64,000 bases of DNA, taken from Planctomycetaceae bacterium. Lineage in GTDB: Bacteria > Planctomycetota > Planctomycetia > Pirellulales > Pirellulaceae. Where the stretch lies: assembly GCA_002709045.1 (NCBI GenBank), contig PAPJ01000008.1, positions 226,294-290,293 on the forward strand. Reading direction: 5' to 3'. Under the pieces are notes generated by a model that searched no databases, had not been told where the DNA came from, and was given only the letters and a program-made list of their open reading frames with translations. The stretch's first letter is position 1. The number at the start of each line of letters is the position of its first letter. Positions 35,736 to 44,871 of the stretch are shown one piece after another. The translations under genes and the position numbers were made by a program.

Positions 35736-38690
35736 CTACTGATCAAATTCCTCGTCAACTTCATCCGCCCAAGAATCGTCCTCATCACATTCTTCCCACA
35801 GCTCTTCGTCATCTTCTGACCCCGTAACGGCGACGGCAGTTTTTTTACGAGTTTTCAGAATCGAAAGCTTGGGTTCCTGTTCATCTTCTTCTACGTACTC
35901 GTACTCTTCGTCTTCCTCTGCGTACTCGTACTCCTGGTCATCTTCCTGCTCATCCTCATCTTCGTAGACGTATTCGATAACAACCTCGCCCTCATCGTCA
36001 TCTTCTTCGTATTCGTACTCTTCGTCATCTTCTTCCGCTACTTCGTACTCATACTCTTCATCTCCGTCAGCGACTTCATCCTGAAACTCTTCTTCGGCTG
36101 AATCGTCGTCCAATTGATCAACTTCAACCGATTCATCTGCCGGCAAAAGTTCCTCTTTTTCATACTCGGTTTGTGCCGTTGCATCGACAGTCATACTGCC
36201 AGCTCCGTGTTTAATCAATTCCCACTCTTCCATATTCATCAGAATTTCCCGGGCACTGGAGCCATTATGTTGGCCAACAATTCCGTCTTCAGCCATATAG
36301 TCAATCATACGTGCCGCACGACCATACCCGATTCCCAACGCCCGCTGCAGTAACGAGCAGCTACCACGTCCTTCGCGCAACACGACCTCAATCGCGCTTT
36401 CATACAGTTCATCCCGCTTACGAATAGCCTCTGCATCGATCTCACCTTCCTGCTCGACCTTCAAGTTGACAAGCTCGTGTTCAAATTTCTGTTCAACCAC
36501 AGTACATTGCTCAACTACACGCTCGATTTCCTCGTCCGACAGGAATGTACCCTGGCCACGAACCAGAGTACTCGTGCCAGGCCACAAGAACAGCATATCC
36601 CCATTGCCCAAAAGTTTTTCTGCTCCCATTTCATCCAGCACAACGCGACTGTCCGTTCGACTTGCGACCTGAAATGCCAGACGGGCAGGTAAATTAGATT
36701 TAATCAGACCGGTAATAACATCGACCGTCGGTTTCTGTGTTGCCAGTACCAGATGAATCCCAACAGCACGACTTTTCTGAGCAAGTCGAATGATATGCTG
36801 TTCGACGTCCTTACCGGCAGTCATCATCAGATCGGCTAATTCATCAGCGACAATCACGATATAAGGCATATGTGTAGGTACTTCATCCATCGTCGCAATC
36901 TTCGTACCCAACCGCTCTCGAATCTGTTCTTCGTCAAGACTATTGAAGCTGGAAATATGACGTACACCGGTCTGAGCTAACAGACGATATCGCTCTTCCA
37001 TCTTTTCAACTGCCCAGGCGAGGATCGCTTCAGCCTTCTTCATATCTGTTACAACCGGGTGCATTAGATGAGGAAGTTTTCCATAAACCGACAATTCCAC
37101 CATCTTTGGATCGACCATCAAGAGACGCACTTCGTCCGGACGGCGAGCCATCAAAATCGAAGAAACAATAGTGTGCAAACATACCGACTTACCCGATCCG
37201 GTGCGACCGGCGATCAGTAAATGAGGCATTTTACAGAGGTCGACGGCGATTGGATTGCCAGAAACATCCTTTCCAAGATAAATCGGAATCGCCATTTTCT
37301 CGGTTTTACTGCTCGCATCCTCAATCACTTCCCGCATACGCACAAGTTGTTGTTCGCCATTGGGCACTTCGATGCCCACCGAATTTTTCCCGGGGATCGG
37401 CGCCACAATTCGAACACTGGGTACACGCAGTGCAATAGCAATATCATCACTAAGGCTGGTAATTTTGCTCAACCGCAAGCCGGCTTCCAATTCAATTTCA
37501 TACTGCGTAATCACAGGCCCCGTCTCAATATCAACCACTCTGACATTAAAGCCGAATTCCTTAAATGTCTTCTCCAAAATACGTGCATTCTGTCGTACTT
37601 CGCTTTCCTGAGACTCGAAGTCGATCATAGCGCGACGTTCAAGCAGTTGATTACTAGGTACTTCGTAACCAGCAAACTGCTCTACCGTTGTAGCTGCAGA
37701 TTCAAGTGATTCCATCAACTGTTCACGTTCGGTCTTTTCAGTATCCAGCGGAGTGGCGGATTTTCCGGGGACTTTCGCAGGGGTTGATGAGACGAGTGGT
37801 GGTTCAGCCTTCTTAACCCTGAAATGCGGGCGAGGCAACTTGCGTCGTTTCCGTTTTTTCCTGATCGACAAAGCGGTTTGTTCGACGACTTCATCTTCCT
37901 CGTCTTCCATAGCATCTGAGTACTCGGATGTCACCGATCGACCACCAATTCTAATTTCCGGCTCGGAATACTCCTGCTCTTCAATTTTCTCGGCACTCAA
38001 TCTCTGCAATTGCTCATCTTCAACATTCATAACATCCAGAACCCGTGCTGCTTTCCGTTTGGCGCGTCGAGCTAATAGGAATCGGAATGTGCCGAGCAGT
38101 ATGCCACGCAATGTTTTAATAACGAGCCTGAGTGAACGGGCAACCCAACTAACAACCATATAGTCTGTCGCCAACATCAAACCACCAAACACCAGACTTA
38201 ATGCGAAAATCAATCCACCTGTTGTCGCAAAAGACCCCTGTAAAAAGGTGCTAAAGGATGCTCCCAGCATGCCCCCACTGCCCATCACCGGACCGGGCGT
38301 AAAAGCTGGAATAGTTAAGGCCAGACATGTACAAACTCCACATAAGGAAATCATCCAGCCGGCAAGACGTATCGCCGGAGCATCAAAGCTTCGCCGACGC
38401 AACATCACAATATCAGCGACGACAAGTGAAACTAGTAAATAATAAGCTCCAAAACCCAGTAGGCTAAAGAGAATATCAGCCGCTAATGCGCCCAGTTTTC
38501 CACAGGCATTTTGAATGTACGTACTGGTAGGGTATTCAATCAGGTCAGCCTGATAGAGGTGATTAAACGGAGGAATTAACTCGCCAATCGGATCGTTCGG
38601 ATGATATGTCACCAGAGCCGTCGCCAGAAATACACTTCCAGCACACAGCGTCAAAGCTAACAGATCTCTTTTTATATCTCTTTCCAACAT
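35736..38690 (-). CDS. ftsK: FtsK/SpoIIIE-type DNA translocase with long acidic tail
   Basis: A 984-residue septal DNA pump. Four to five N-terminal membrane helices (~8-190) are followed by an Arg/Glu/Pro-rich linker, a RecA-like motor with Walker A AGRTGSGKSVCLH and Walker B RLLMVDPKMVEL, and a C-terminal gamma domain (SCSLLQRALGIGYGRAARMIDYME-like), which reads polar chromosome sequences. After the gamma domain comes a ~125-residue tail of Glu/Asp/Tyr repeats (EEYEYE, DEDEQED), which standard FtsK lacks. The ATG at 38690 gives MLERDIKRDL; GTGs at 38699 and 38696 are alternatives. It segregates the terminus region at division. Confidence 0.93.
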   Translation of the reverse strand: MLERDIKRDLLALTLCAGSVFLATALVTYHPNDPIGELIPPFNHLYQADLIEYPTSTYIQNACGKLGALAADILFSLLGFGAYYLLVSLVVADIVMLRRRSFDAPAIRLAGWMISLCGVCTCLALTIPAFTPGPVMGSGGMLGASFSTFLQGSFATTGGLIFALSLVFGGLMLATDYMVVSWVARSLRLVIKTLRGILLGTFRFLLARRAKRKAARVLDVMNVEDEQLQRLSAEKIEEQEYSEPEIRIGGRSVTSEYSDAMEDEEDEVVEQTALSIRKKRKRRKLPRPHFRVKKAEPPLVSSTPAKVPGKSATPLDTEKTEREQLMESLESAATTVEQFAGYEVPSNQLLERRAMIDFESQESEVRQNARILEKTFKEFGFNVRVVDIETGPVITQYEIELEAGLRLSKITSLSDDIAIALRVPSVRIVAPIPGKNSVGIEVPNGEQQLVRMREVIEDASSKTEKMAIPIYLGKDVSGNPIAVDLCKMPHLLIAGRTGSGKSVCLHTIVSSILMARRPDEVRLLMVDPKMVELSVYGKLPHLMHPVVTDMKKAEAILAWAVEKMEERYRLLAQTGVRHISSFNSLDEEQIRERLGTKIATMDEVPTHMPYIVIVADELADLMMTAGKDVEQHIIRLAQKSRAVGIHLVLATQKPTVDVITGLIKSNLPARLAFQVASRTDSRVVLDEMGAEKLLGNGDMLFLWPGTSTLVRGQGTFLSDEEIERVVEQCTVVEQKFEHELVNLKVEQEGEIDAEAIRKRDELYESAIEVVLREGRGSCSLLQRALGIGYGRAARMIDYMAEDGIVGQHNGSSAREILMNMEEWELIKHGAGSMTVDATAQTEYEKEELLPADESVEVDQLDDDSAEEEFQDEVADGDEEYEYEVAEEDDEEYEYEEDDDEGEVVIEYVYEDEDEQEDDQEYEYAEEDEEYEYVEEDEQEPKLSILKTRKKTAVAVTGSEDDEELWEECDEDDSWADEVDEEFDQ

Positions 38691-38741
38691 GGACACCACG
38701 GATAGGGGGGGAATAATGGGTGTCAGCTTCCATGCCTGATG

Positions 38742-38776
38742 ATGTTCACCGTGTTAGTCCGTTTGTAGGTGAACAT
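38742..38776. promoter_or_regulatory. Inverted repeat upstream of ftsK (1)
   Basis: ATGTTCACC (38742-38750) and GGTGAACAT (38768-38776) form a perfect 9-bp inverted repeat with a 17-nt spacer, about 50-85 bp upstream of ftsK. It could be a dimeric operator or an RNA hairpin. Confidence 0.5.
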
Positions 38777-38784
38777 ATTGAGTT

Positions 38785-38808
38785 ACTTAGGTATAGGGAT
38801 ACCTAAGT
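38785..38808. promoter_or_regulatory. Inverted repeat upstream of ftsK (2)
   Basis: ACTTAGGTAT and ATACCTAAGT form a perfect 10-bp inverted repeat around AGGG. No T-run follows on either strand, so it is not a typical terminator for truB. It lies 8 bp beyond the first repeat. Confidence 0.55.
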
Positions 38809-38975
38809 CTTACCTTCGACAGAGTGTACGGCAAATTGCGAGAAAAAAATTTGGCATATCTTTACCGTTTTTTTTGATACAACCAGCCTATCAATGCTGG
38901 ATAACTACAACAGTTCTAACGATTATGCCGTCGCCATAGTGAAGAAGCGTTTCGAAAGCCACGACTGAACAGGAG

Positions 38976-39845
38976 TCAGTCAATAAAGAAATTCTTGGTC
39001 GGCTTGAAAGTCTCCGTGTCATTGACTCTCTGCAAAACAGATAGTAACTGTTGATTAGCTGAAACACCAAGTGTCAAGTCATCCGGCACATCCTGCAGCT
39101 CAATTCTACGCCCATGATACAGTTCCTCTTGCTGTTGCTGATGAAGCACTGTTCGATGGAAACCGGAAAGAATATCCAGCGGATTACGCAATGCTGCTGC
39201 AACAGCATCTACGGTGTTAAAATCCGGCGCAACAGCCTGTTCCACCTCAAAATGACCAATGCGTGTTCGTTGCAGTGCCGTCATAACAGCACCGGTCTGC
39301 AACTGTTCACCAATATCACGGCCTAATGAGCGAATATAAGTTCCACTACTGCATTCAATTTCGATGATTAAAACCGGAAATTCATAGACTAAAACCTCAA
39401 TCCGGAACACCTGAATTTGACGGCTTTTAAGTTCTACTTTCTGACCGCTTCTGGCCAGATCATAAGCCCGCATACCATTGACTTTTAAGGCGGAATAAGC
39501 CGGTGGCATTTGCTGCTGAATACCGGCAAAGCTGGAGACGACAGCCTGCACATTTTCAGGATCGGGTATGTCTGAAATGTCACGACTTATCACTTCCCCT
39601 TCAATATCTTCGGTATCGCTCACTTTGCCCAGTTCAAACGTGCCAATATAAGTCTTACTGACCGAATGAATTAACTCGGTCAGTCTGGTGGCGCGTCCTA
39701 CGGGCAACACCAAAACCCCGGTGGCCAGAGGATCGAGAGTACCGGCATGACCTACTTTCACCGGTCGAATGAGGCGTTGTACGACATTAACTACATCACG
39801 GGAAGTCATTGCCTGTGGTTTATCTACGTTGAGAATCCCAAACAC
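38976..39845 (-). CDS. truB: tRNA pseudouridine-55 synthase
   Basis: A 289-residue TruB that makes the universal pseudouridine-55 in the T-loop. VFGILNVDKPQAMTSRDVVN opens the protein; KVGHAGTLDPLATGVLVLPVG contains the catalytic Asp; QQMPPAYSALKVNGMRAYDLAR and CSSGTYIRSLGRDIGE are further family motifs. I start at the GTG at 39845, with AAAGGA 6 nt upstream. The reading frame stays open for 89 more codons upstream, to 40112, but that part is not TruB-like and overlaps hemB. The usual neighbours rbfA and rpsO are absent. Confidence 0.93.
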   Translation of the reverse strand: MFGILNVDKPQAMTSRDVVNVVQRLIRPVKVGHAGTLDPLATGVLVLPVGRATRLTELIHSVSKTYIGTFELGKVSDTEDIEGEVISRDISDIPDPENVQAVVSSFAGIQQQMPPAYSALKVNGMRAYDLARSGQKVELKSRQIQVFRIEVLVYEFPVLIIEIECSSGTYIRSLGRDIGEQLQTGAVMTALQRTRIGHFEVEQAVAPDFNTVDAVAAALRNPLDILSGFHRTVLHQQQQEELYHGRRIELQDVPDDLTLGVSANQQLLSVLQRVNDTETFKPTKNFFID

Positions 39846-40093
39846 GGTTAGTCCTTTGGCTATGATTGTGCTACAGCCGGTACAATTTTCCTTTTCCCCG
39901 AATTGCATCGGAATCGGAGCCGGCTGATAAGCAATAAAATCCACCGGATAAGCCGAATTTACCAAAGTAAAAAACCTGCCTAAAGCCGGACTGCAACCCA
40001 TAATATAGAGAAGTATACTGCTGGTTATATCTCTCCTTACATTATAGAGAGCCGTGCCACACGTTTTAGACGTCAAAGAAAAGTTCAACAGAT

Positions 40094-41098
40094 ATGAATG
40101 CTGAACCCTCATTTCCTAAACTCCGCCTGCGTCGTCTACGTTACAACGCAGGTGTCCGAAATCTGACTCGGCACACCCGTCTACATCCGGGCTCGCTTAT
40201 CCTGCCTCTGTTTGTTCGCAGTGGTGAGAACATTCGTCAGGAAATTGGCTCAATGCCCGGACAGTACCAACTATCAATCGATCAACTCATTGAAGAAGCC
40301 AGGCAAGCACGAGACCTTGGTCTGGGTGGAATCATCCTGTTTGGAATCCCTGATGAAAAGGATCATCAGGGCAGTGATGCATTACATGCCGGGGGTATCG
40401 TACAACAAGCAGTCGCTGCTGTTAAAAATGCGGTACCGAACCTTTTGGTACTTACCGATCTTTGTATGTGTGAATATACCGATCATGGTCATTGTGGGAT
40501 TCTACACGAGCAATCAGGCATCACCGATGTCTTCAACGATCCGACTCTGGAATACCTGGGCCGGCAGGCTGTAACACACGCTGAGCAAGGTGCAGACATC
40601 ATTGCTCCCAGCGGCATGATGGACGGAATGGTCCAAGCCATTCGCAGTGCTTTAGACAGTGCCGGACATGAACACATTCCGATCATGAGTTATGCGGCCA
40701 AGTATGCCAGTAGTTACTACGGCCCCTTTCGGGATGCTGCTGAAAGTGCTCCCAGTTTCGGAGACCGTAGGACTTACCAGATGGATCCAACAGCTCAGGC
40801 AGAACAAGCACTGCGTGAAGTTAAACTCGACGTTCAGGAAGGTGCCGACATGCTGATGATAAAGCCGGCTCTGGCCTATCTGGATATCATCACTCGTGTT
40901 GCAGAGAACTACCGCGGAATACCGCTGGCCGCGTATAACGTCTCAGGCGAGTACAGTATGGTAAAAGCGGCAGCAGCCAACGGATGGATTGATGAAGAAA
41001 AAGTGGTTGATGAAACGATGACCGCAATCCATCGTGCCGGTGCTGATATTATCCTTACCTACTGGGCCAAGGATGTTGCACGCCGAGTTTGTTCCTAA
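40094..41098 (+). CDS. hemB: Delta-aminolevulinic acid dehydratase (porphobilinogen synthase)
   Basis: A 334-residue HemB that joins two 5-aminolevulinates to porphobilinogen. The metal-binding loop [16 protein letters not shown] has the three cysteines of zinc-dependent enzymes. The first Schiff-base Lys is in [15 protein letters not shown] and the second in [27 protein letters not shown] is also typical. It is followed by hemL, whose start lies 40 nt downstream, so two steps of the C5 tetrapyrrole pathway are in one operon. Confidence 0.97.
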   Translation: MNAEPSFPKLRLRRLRYNAGVRNLTRHTRLHPGSLILPLFVRSGENIRQEIGSMPGQYQLSIDQLIEEARQARDLGLGGIILFGIPDEKDHQGSDALHAGGIVQQAVAAVKNAVPNLLVLTDLCMCEYTDHGHCGILHEQSGITDVFNDPTLEYLGRQAVTHAEQGADIIAPSGMMDGMVQAIRSALDSAGHEHIPIMSYAAKYASSYYGPFRDAAESAPSFGDRRTYQMDPTAQAEQALREVKLDVQEGADMLMIKPALAYLDIITRVAENYRGIPLAAYNVSGEYSMVKAAAANGWIDEEKVVDETMTAIHRAGADIILTYWAKDVARRVCS

Positions 41099-41138
41099 TT
41101 TAAATACGAAACCGATCCAATCCTCCAACTTGCCTGTC

Positions 41139-42428
41139 ATGAAAATATCATCCGAAAAAAGCCAGCAGATCTTCGCAGCCGCTCAGTCACTAATGCCGGG
41201 TGGGGTAAATAGCCCTGCCAGAGCATTTGGGGCCGTAGGTGGCACTCCCTTAGTTATCGACCGCGGTGAAGGAGCATATATTTACGATGTCGATGGTAAT
41301 CAGTTAATCGACTACATCCAGTCATGGGGGCCTATGATTTTAGGGCATAAACACCCTGCCGTGATGGAATCGGTCGAAACGGCTTTAACTAAAGGGTTTA
41401 GCTTTGGTGCTCCAACGGTAGGTGAAAATGAACTGGCCGAACTAATCATTGAGGCCGTCGCTTCCGTCGAAAAAGTGCGGCTGGTGAATTCCGGTACAGA
41501 AGCCACAATGAGTGCGATTCGCTTAGCTCGCGGATTTACCGGCCGGGATGTCATTGTGAAATTCGCAGGGAACTACCACGGACACGTCGACAGTCTGCTT
41601 GTTGCGGCGGGTAGCAGCGCAGCCACTCTGGCTGTGCCTGACTCTCCTGGTGTTACCGCTGGCACCAGTCAGGACACCTTGATCCTGACATACAACCACA
41701 GTGAAGAAGTTCGTCAGGCATTCGAACAGCATGGTGATCGAATCGCCGGAGTAATTTTTGAACCCGTCGTGGGTAATATGGGATGCGTCATTCCTGACCA
41801 TGAATTCCTACAGACACTTCGTGACTGCACAACTGCCAGTGGAGCATTATTAATTTTTGATGAGGTCATGACAGGCTTCCGGCTTGCATACGGAGGCGCA
41901 CAACAGATCTGGGGCATCACGCCTGACCTGACAACTCTGGGGAAAATAGTTGGTGGTGGAATGCCTATCGGGGCGTATGGTGGCCGAGCCGACATCATGA
42001 ATCACATCCTGCCAGCCGGCAAGGTATTTCAGGCTGGAACTCTAAGCGGCAATCCGATTGCCTGTGCTGCCGGAAGTGCCACCTTACGTGAACTGCGTGA
42101 CAATCCTCCCTATCAACAACTGGAAGAAATGAGCCTCAAACTGGCATCCGGACTCCAGCAAGCAGCAGAAGCATCGGGACAGCAATGCTGTGTTCAGCGA
42201 GTAGGTAGCATGATGACAATATTCTTTCATCCGGGACCGGTAAAATGCTGGGAAGATGCAGCCAAAAGTGATACCGAAAAATTTGGTCGTTACTTCTGGG
42301 GGATGATCGAAAATGGTGTCTATCTGCCCTGTAGTCAGTACGAAGCACTATTCGTTTCTGCTGCCCATACCGAAAAAGATATTCAAACCACCATCGATGC
42401 GGCCGTAAATGTCCTGGCGGGCATCTGA
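41139..42428 (+). CDS. hemL: Glutamate-1-semialdehyde 2,1-aminomutase
   Basis: A 429-residue PLP enzyme that makes 5-aminolevulinate from glutamate-1-semialdehyde, the C5 route. SLMPGGVNSPARAF near the N-terminus, RLVNSGTEATMSAIRLAR, FAGNYHGHVD, and TTLGKIVGGGMPIGAYGG with the PLP lysine are diagnostic. Usual length is ~427. I start at the ATG at 41139 (MKISSEKSQ); an upstream in-frame start at 41034 would overlap hemB. It directly precedes HemB in the pathway and follows it in the operon. Confidence 0.96.
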   Translation: MKISSEKSQQIFAAAQSLMPGGVNSPARAFGAVGGTPLVIDRGEGAYIYDVDGNQLIDYIQSWGPMILGHKHPAVMESVETALTKGFSFGAPTVGENELAELIIEAVASVEKVRLVNSGTEATMSAIRLARGFTGRDVIVKFAGNYHGHVDSLLVAAGSSAATLAVPDSPGVTAGTSQDTLILTYNHSEEVRQAFEQHGDRIAGVIFEPVVGNMGCVIPDHEFLQTLRDCTTASGALLIFDEVMTGFRLAYGGAQQIWGITPDLTTLGKIVGGGMPIGAYGGRADIMNHILPAGKVFQAGTLSGNPIACAAGSATLRELRDNPPYQQLEEMSLKLASGLQQAAEASGQQCCVQRVGSMMTIFFHPGPVKCWEDAAKSDTEKFGRYFWGMIENGVYLPCSQYEALFVSAAHTEKDIQTTIDAAVNVLAGI

Positions 42429-42438
42429 TCTGACCTGC

Positions 42439-43194
42439 TTATTTTCCGTCGTGCAGACGGTCGCCAAGAAAGTTATCCAATTCCTCGATCGCGTAAATCT
42501 GATTGGCTGTTTCTGCAATCGGGTAAGCAATACGCCTGAATTCGACCGTCCGTGCCTGATCATCAAGAATAACATAGCAACTTCGGGCATCCCCATCACG
42601 TGGCTGGCCAACACTGCCAACATTGATCATCACTTTGCGATCATCCAGATGAAAAATGTTTTCAATCTGAGACAATGATAGAAATTCAAAGTCTTCCGTA
42701 AATACCCCGGGCACGTGCGTGTGCCCTTGAAAACAATACTTAGGTATCAGCGAAAAAACTTTTTCGAGTTTGCGGCGATTGTATATATCTTCTGGAAATA
42801 TGTATTCATTGATGGGATTACGAGCACTACCGTGTACGAACAGGAATTCATCCACCTGATGTGTACGGGGTAATTCAGCCAGAAACCGCCAGCGACGCCT
42901 GGCTTCCTCAGAATCATGCGCATCAAACTCGAGTCGTTTGCGAGTCCAGAATATGGCGCGTTCAGCAGTAGTTGAGAAGCCTTCTGGATCAAATAATGCT
43001 GCCTGATCATGGTTTCCAAGAATACACAATTGGAATTTAGCGACCTCATCGATACATTCTCGGGGATTCGGTCCATAACCAATAACATCTCCTAAACAGA
43101 AGATCTCATCAATCTGCTGATCCAGGATGTCCTGCAATACATTCTGCAGAGCAATCAGGTTTCCATGAATGTCACTTACCAGCGCCCGTCTCAA
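42439..43194 (-). CDS. Calcineurin-like metallophosphoesterase, copy A
   Basis: A 251-residue phosphoesterase with all five metal motifs in order: SDIHGN (residues 8-13), [22 protein letters not shown] and GHTHVPG. It belongs to the YfcE/MJ0936-like group. Substrate unknown; serine/threonine phosphatase or phosphodiesterase activity is possible. It is a close paralogue of the gene just upstream (copy B), with the same length, order of motifs and C-terminal pattern. The two lie 44 nt apart in the same direction, a tandem duplication. Confidence 0.88.
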   Translation of the reverse strand: MRRALVSDIHGNLIALQNVLQDILDQQIDEIFCLGDVIGYGPNPRECIDEVAKFQLCILGNHDQAALFDPEGFSTTAERAIFWTRKRLEFDAHDSEEARRRWRFLAELPRTHQVDEFLFVHGSARNPINEYIFPEDIYNRRKLEKVFSLIPKYCFQGHTHVPGVFTEDFEFLSLSQIENIFHLDDRKVMINVGSVGQPRDGDARSCYVILDDQARTVEFRRIAYPIAETANQIYAIEELDNFLGDRLHDGK

Positions 43195-43238
43195 GTGGTC
43201 ACCTATCCAGCATTATTCTTTCCCTGAGTGTTTGCTAT

Positions 43239-43997
43239 CTAGCGACCTGCTTGCAGGCGATCACCCAAAGAATTGTGTAGTTCATCAATACTATAGATTT
43301 TACGAGCAGTTTCGTCGTACGGATAGTTCAGCCGTCGAAATTGAACCAGCTTCTTATCAGGATCAAAGATCACATAGCTACTACGATTATCTTCATCTCG
43401 TGGCTGACCAACGCTACCAACATTGATGAGAGCCTTGTGGTCTCCAAGCGAATACTCGTAGTCACATTCATCCGGTGAGATAAAATCAAAATCATGAGTA
43501 AAAACTCCCGGAATATGGGTGTGTCCCTGGAAGCAATACTTCGTAACACGATCAAAGATAGACTCGAGTTTAGGGCGTTTATAGACATCTTCCGGAAAGA
43601 CGTATTCATTGGTGGGTTCCCGAGCACTACCATGCACGAACATTACATCCTCTTCTATATGCATACGCGGCAATTCGCCCAGAAAATCCCAACGTCGATT
43701 CATCTGTGAAGCGTTACCGGAGGTTCTCTCTAACTCGTCGCGTGTCCAGTAAACTGCCTGCAGAGCAACCGGATTAAAGCCGTCCGGATCAAACAATGTC
43801 GCTTCATCATGATTACCAAGAATCGTAATCTCACAACGACGTATTACTGCATCGAGACATTCACGAGGATTAGGCCCATATCCGACGATATCACCCAGAC
43901 AAATAATTCTGGTGATCTCATGCTGCTGAATATCTGCTAAAACTACCTGCAGAGCTTCATAATTGCCATGGATGTCGCTGATTAAAGCGTACTTCAC
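43239..43997 (-). CDS. Calcineurin-like metallophosphoesterase, copy B
   Basis: A 252-residue paralogue of copy A: SDIHGN, GDIVGYGPNP, GNHDEA, VHGSAR and GHTHIPG are all present, so both copies should be catalytically competent. Shared non-catalytic strings such as NEY(I/V)FPED(I/V)Y(N/K)R and [11 protein letters not shown] support recent common origin. It is the upstream gene of the pair and divergent from tsaB, with a 165-bp gap that probably carries both promoters. Substrate unknown. Confidence 0.88.
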   Translation of the reverse strand: MKYALISDIHGNYEALQVVLADIQQHEITRIICLGDIVGYGPNPRECLDAVIRRCEITILGNHDEATLFDPDGFNPVALQAVYWTRDELERTSGNASQMNRRWDFLGELPRMHIEEDVMFVHGSAREPTNEYVFPEDVYKRPKLESIFDRVTKYCFQGHTHIPGVFTHDFDFISPDECDYEYSLGDHKALINVGSVGQPRDEDNRSSYVIFDPDKKLVQFRRLNYPYDETARKIYSIDELHNSLGDRLQAGR

Positions 43998-44162
43998 AGA
44001 TCAAAACCCAAATCAAAGAAAATACATTACTAATGATACATTGTGTGACAAACTATCAATCATATCTACCACAGATGTGGAAAGTCCTTATGATTATATG
44101 CATTCGTTTTTCACATCCGACAATGACATCAATAAGCATTTATTATTAAACGAGTTTTTGCT

Positions 44163-44855
44163 TTGAGAATCTTAGCTATTGAGACAACTGAGCGTCAGGG
44201 ATCCATTGCTCTTTGGGAGTCCGGGACGCTGCAATATTATCATCTTTTGCCTGCTGAGGACCGCTCTGCTGCCACTCTGGCACCGGAAATAAAATCGGTT
44301 TGTGCCAAACAGGGCTGGGCACTGGGAGATATCGATCGTTTTGCAGTCACCACAGGCCCCGGTTCGTTTACCGGATTACGTGTCGGTATCGTCACGACCA
44401 AAACATTAGGCTACGCACTTAGCAAGGAGGTCGTCGGTATTAACACACTTGATGCCATTGCCATTCAGTCAAGTCACACAGGCGAACTTGACGTTGTCAT
44501 GGATGCTCAAAGAAATGAAGTTTTCTCAAGACGTTATCTACTTAAAAATGGAAAACTACCGAAGGCATTGAATGAGGTCTGTATCATTGACGATCAGCAG
44601 TGGGCTGAGCAATTACCCAGAGGGATCAAAGTCACCGGTCCGGTACTAAAGAAACTGAAGAATACGCTTCCGGCTCATGTTCAGATCGAAGCCGAAGTAA
44701 ACTGGGCACCGCGGGCAGAGAGTGTTGCTCATCTTGCTGCCACCGCTTCACCAATCGACTCGCCATTAAAACTGATGCCTGAATACTTCCGGAAGAGTGC
44801 CGCAGAAGAAAAACTCGCTCATACCAATAATCCGAATCCATCAAATCAGACCTGA
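44163..44855 (+). CDS. tsaB: tRNA threonylcarbamoyladenosine biosynthesis protein TsaB
   Basis: A 230-residue ASKHA-fold protein: LAIETTERQGSIALWE at the N-terminus and FAVTTGPGSFTGLRVGIVTTKTLGYAL are the TsaB hallmarks. TsaB partners with TsaD and TsaE to make t6A37 in ANN-decoding tRNAs; it does not catalyse by itself. The start is a TTG at 44163 giving (M)RILAIETT, the only start that fits the family N-terminus; the Shine-Dalgarno is weak. It converges on mnmE, another tRNA-modification gene, 16 nt away. Confidence 0.9.
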   Translation: MRILAIETTERQGSIALWESGTLQYYHLLPAEDRSAATLAPEIKSVCAKQGWALGDIDRFAVTTGPGSFTGLRVGIVTTKTLGYALSKEVVGINTLDAIAIQSSHTGELDVVMDAQRNEVFSRRYLLKNGKLPKALNEVCIIDDQQWAEQLPRGIKVTGPVLKKLKNTLPAHVQIEAEVNWAPRAESVAHLAATASPIDSPLKLMPEYFRKSAAEEKLAHTNNPNPSNQT

Positions 44856-44871
44856 TATATCATCGGCCAAA

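Noticed and set aside
38866..38884. Sigma-54-like TTGGCAT near the truB 3' end on the plus strand
   Set aside because: No TTGC follows at the required distance, and no gene follows in that direction within reach.
39846..40112. N-terminal extension of truB (89 codons)
   Set aside because: It is not TruB-like and overlaps the divergent hemB start; a GTG with a good Shine-Dalgarno gives the normal N-terminus.
41034..41138. N-terminal extension of hemL inside hemB
   Set aside because: It overlaps hemB in another frame; the ATG at 41139 gives the standard length.
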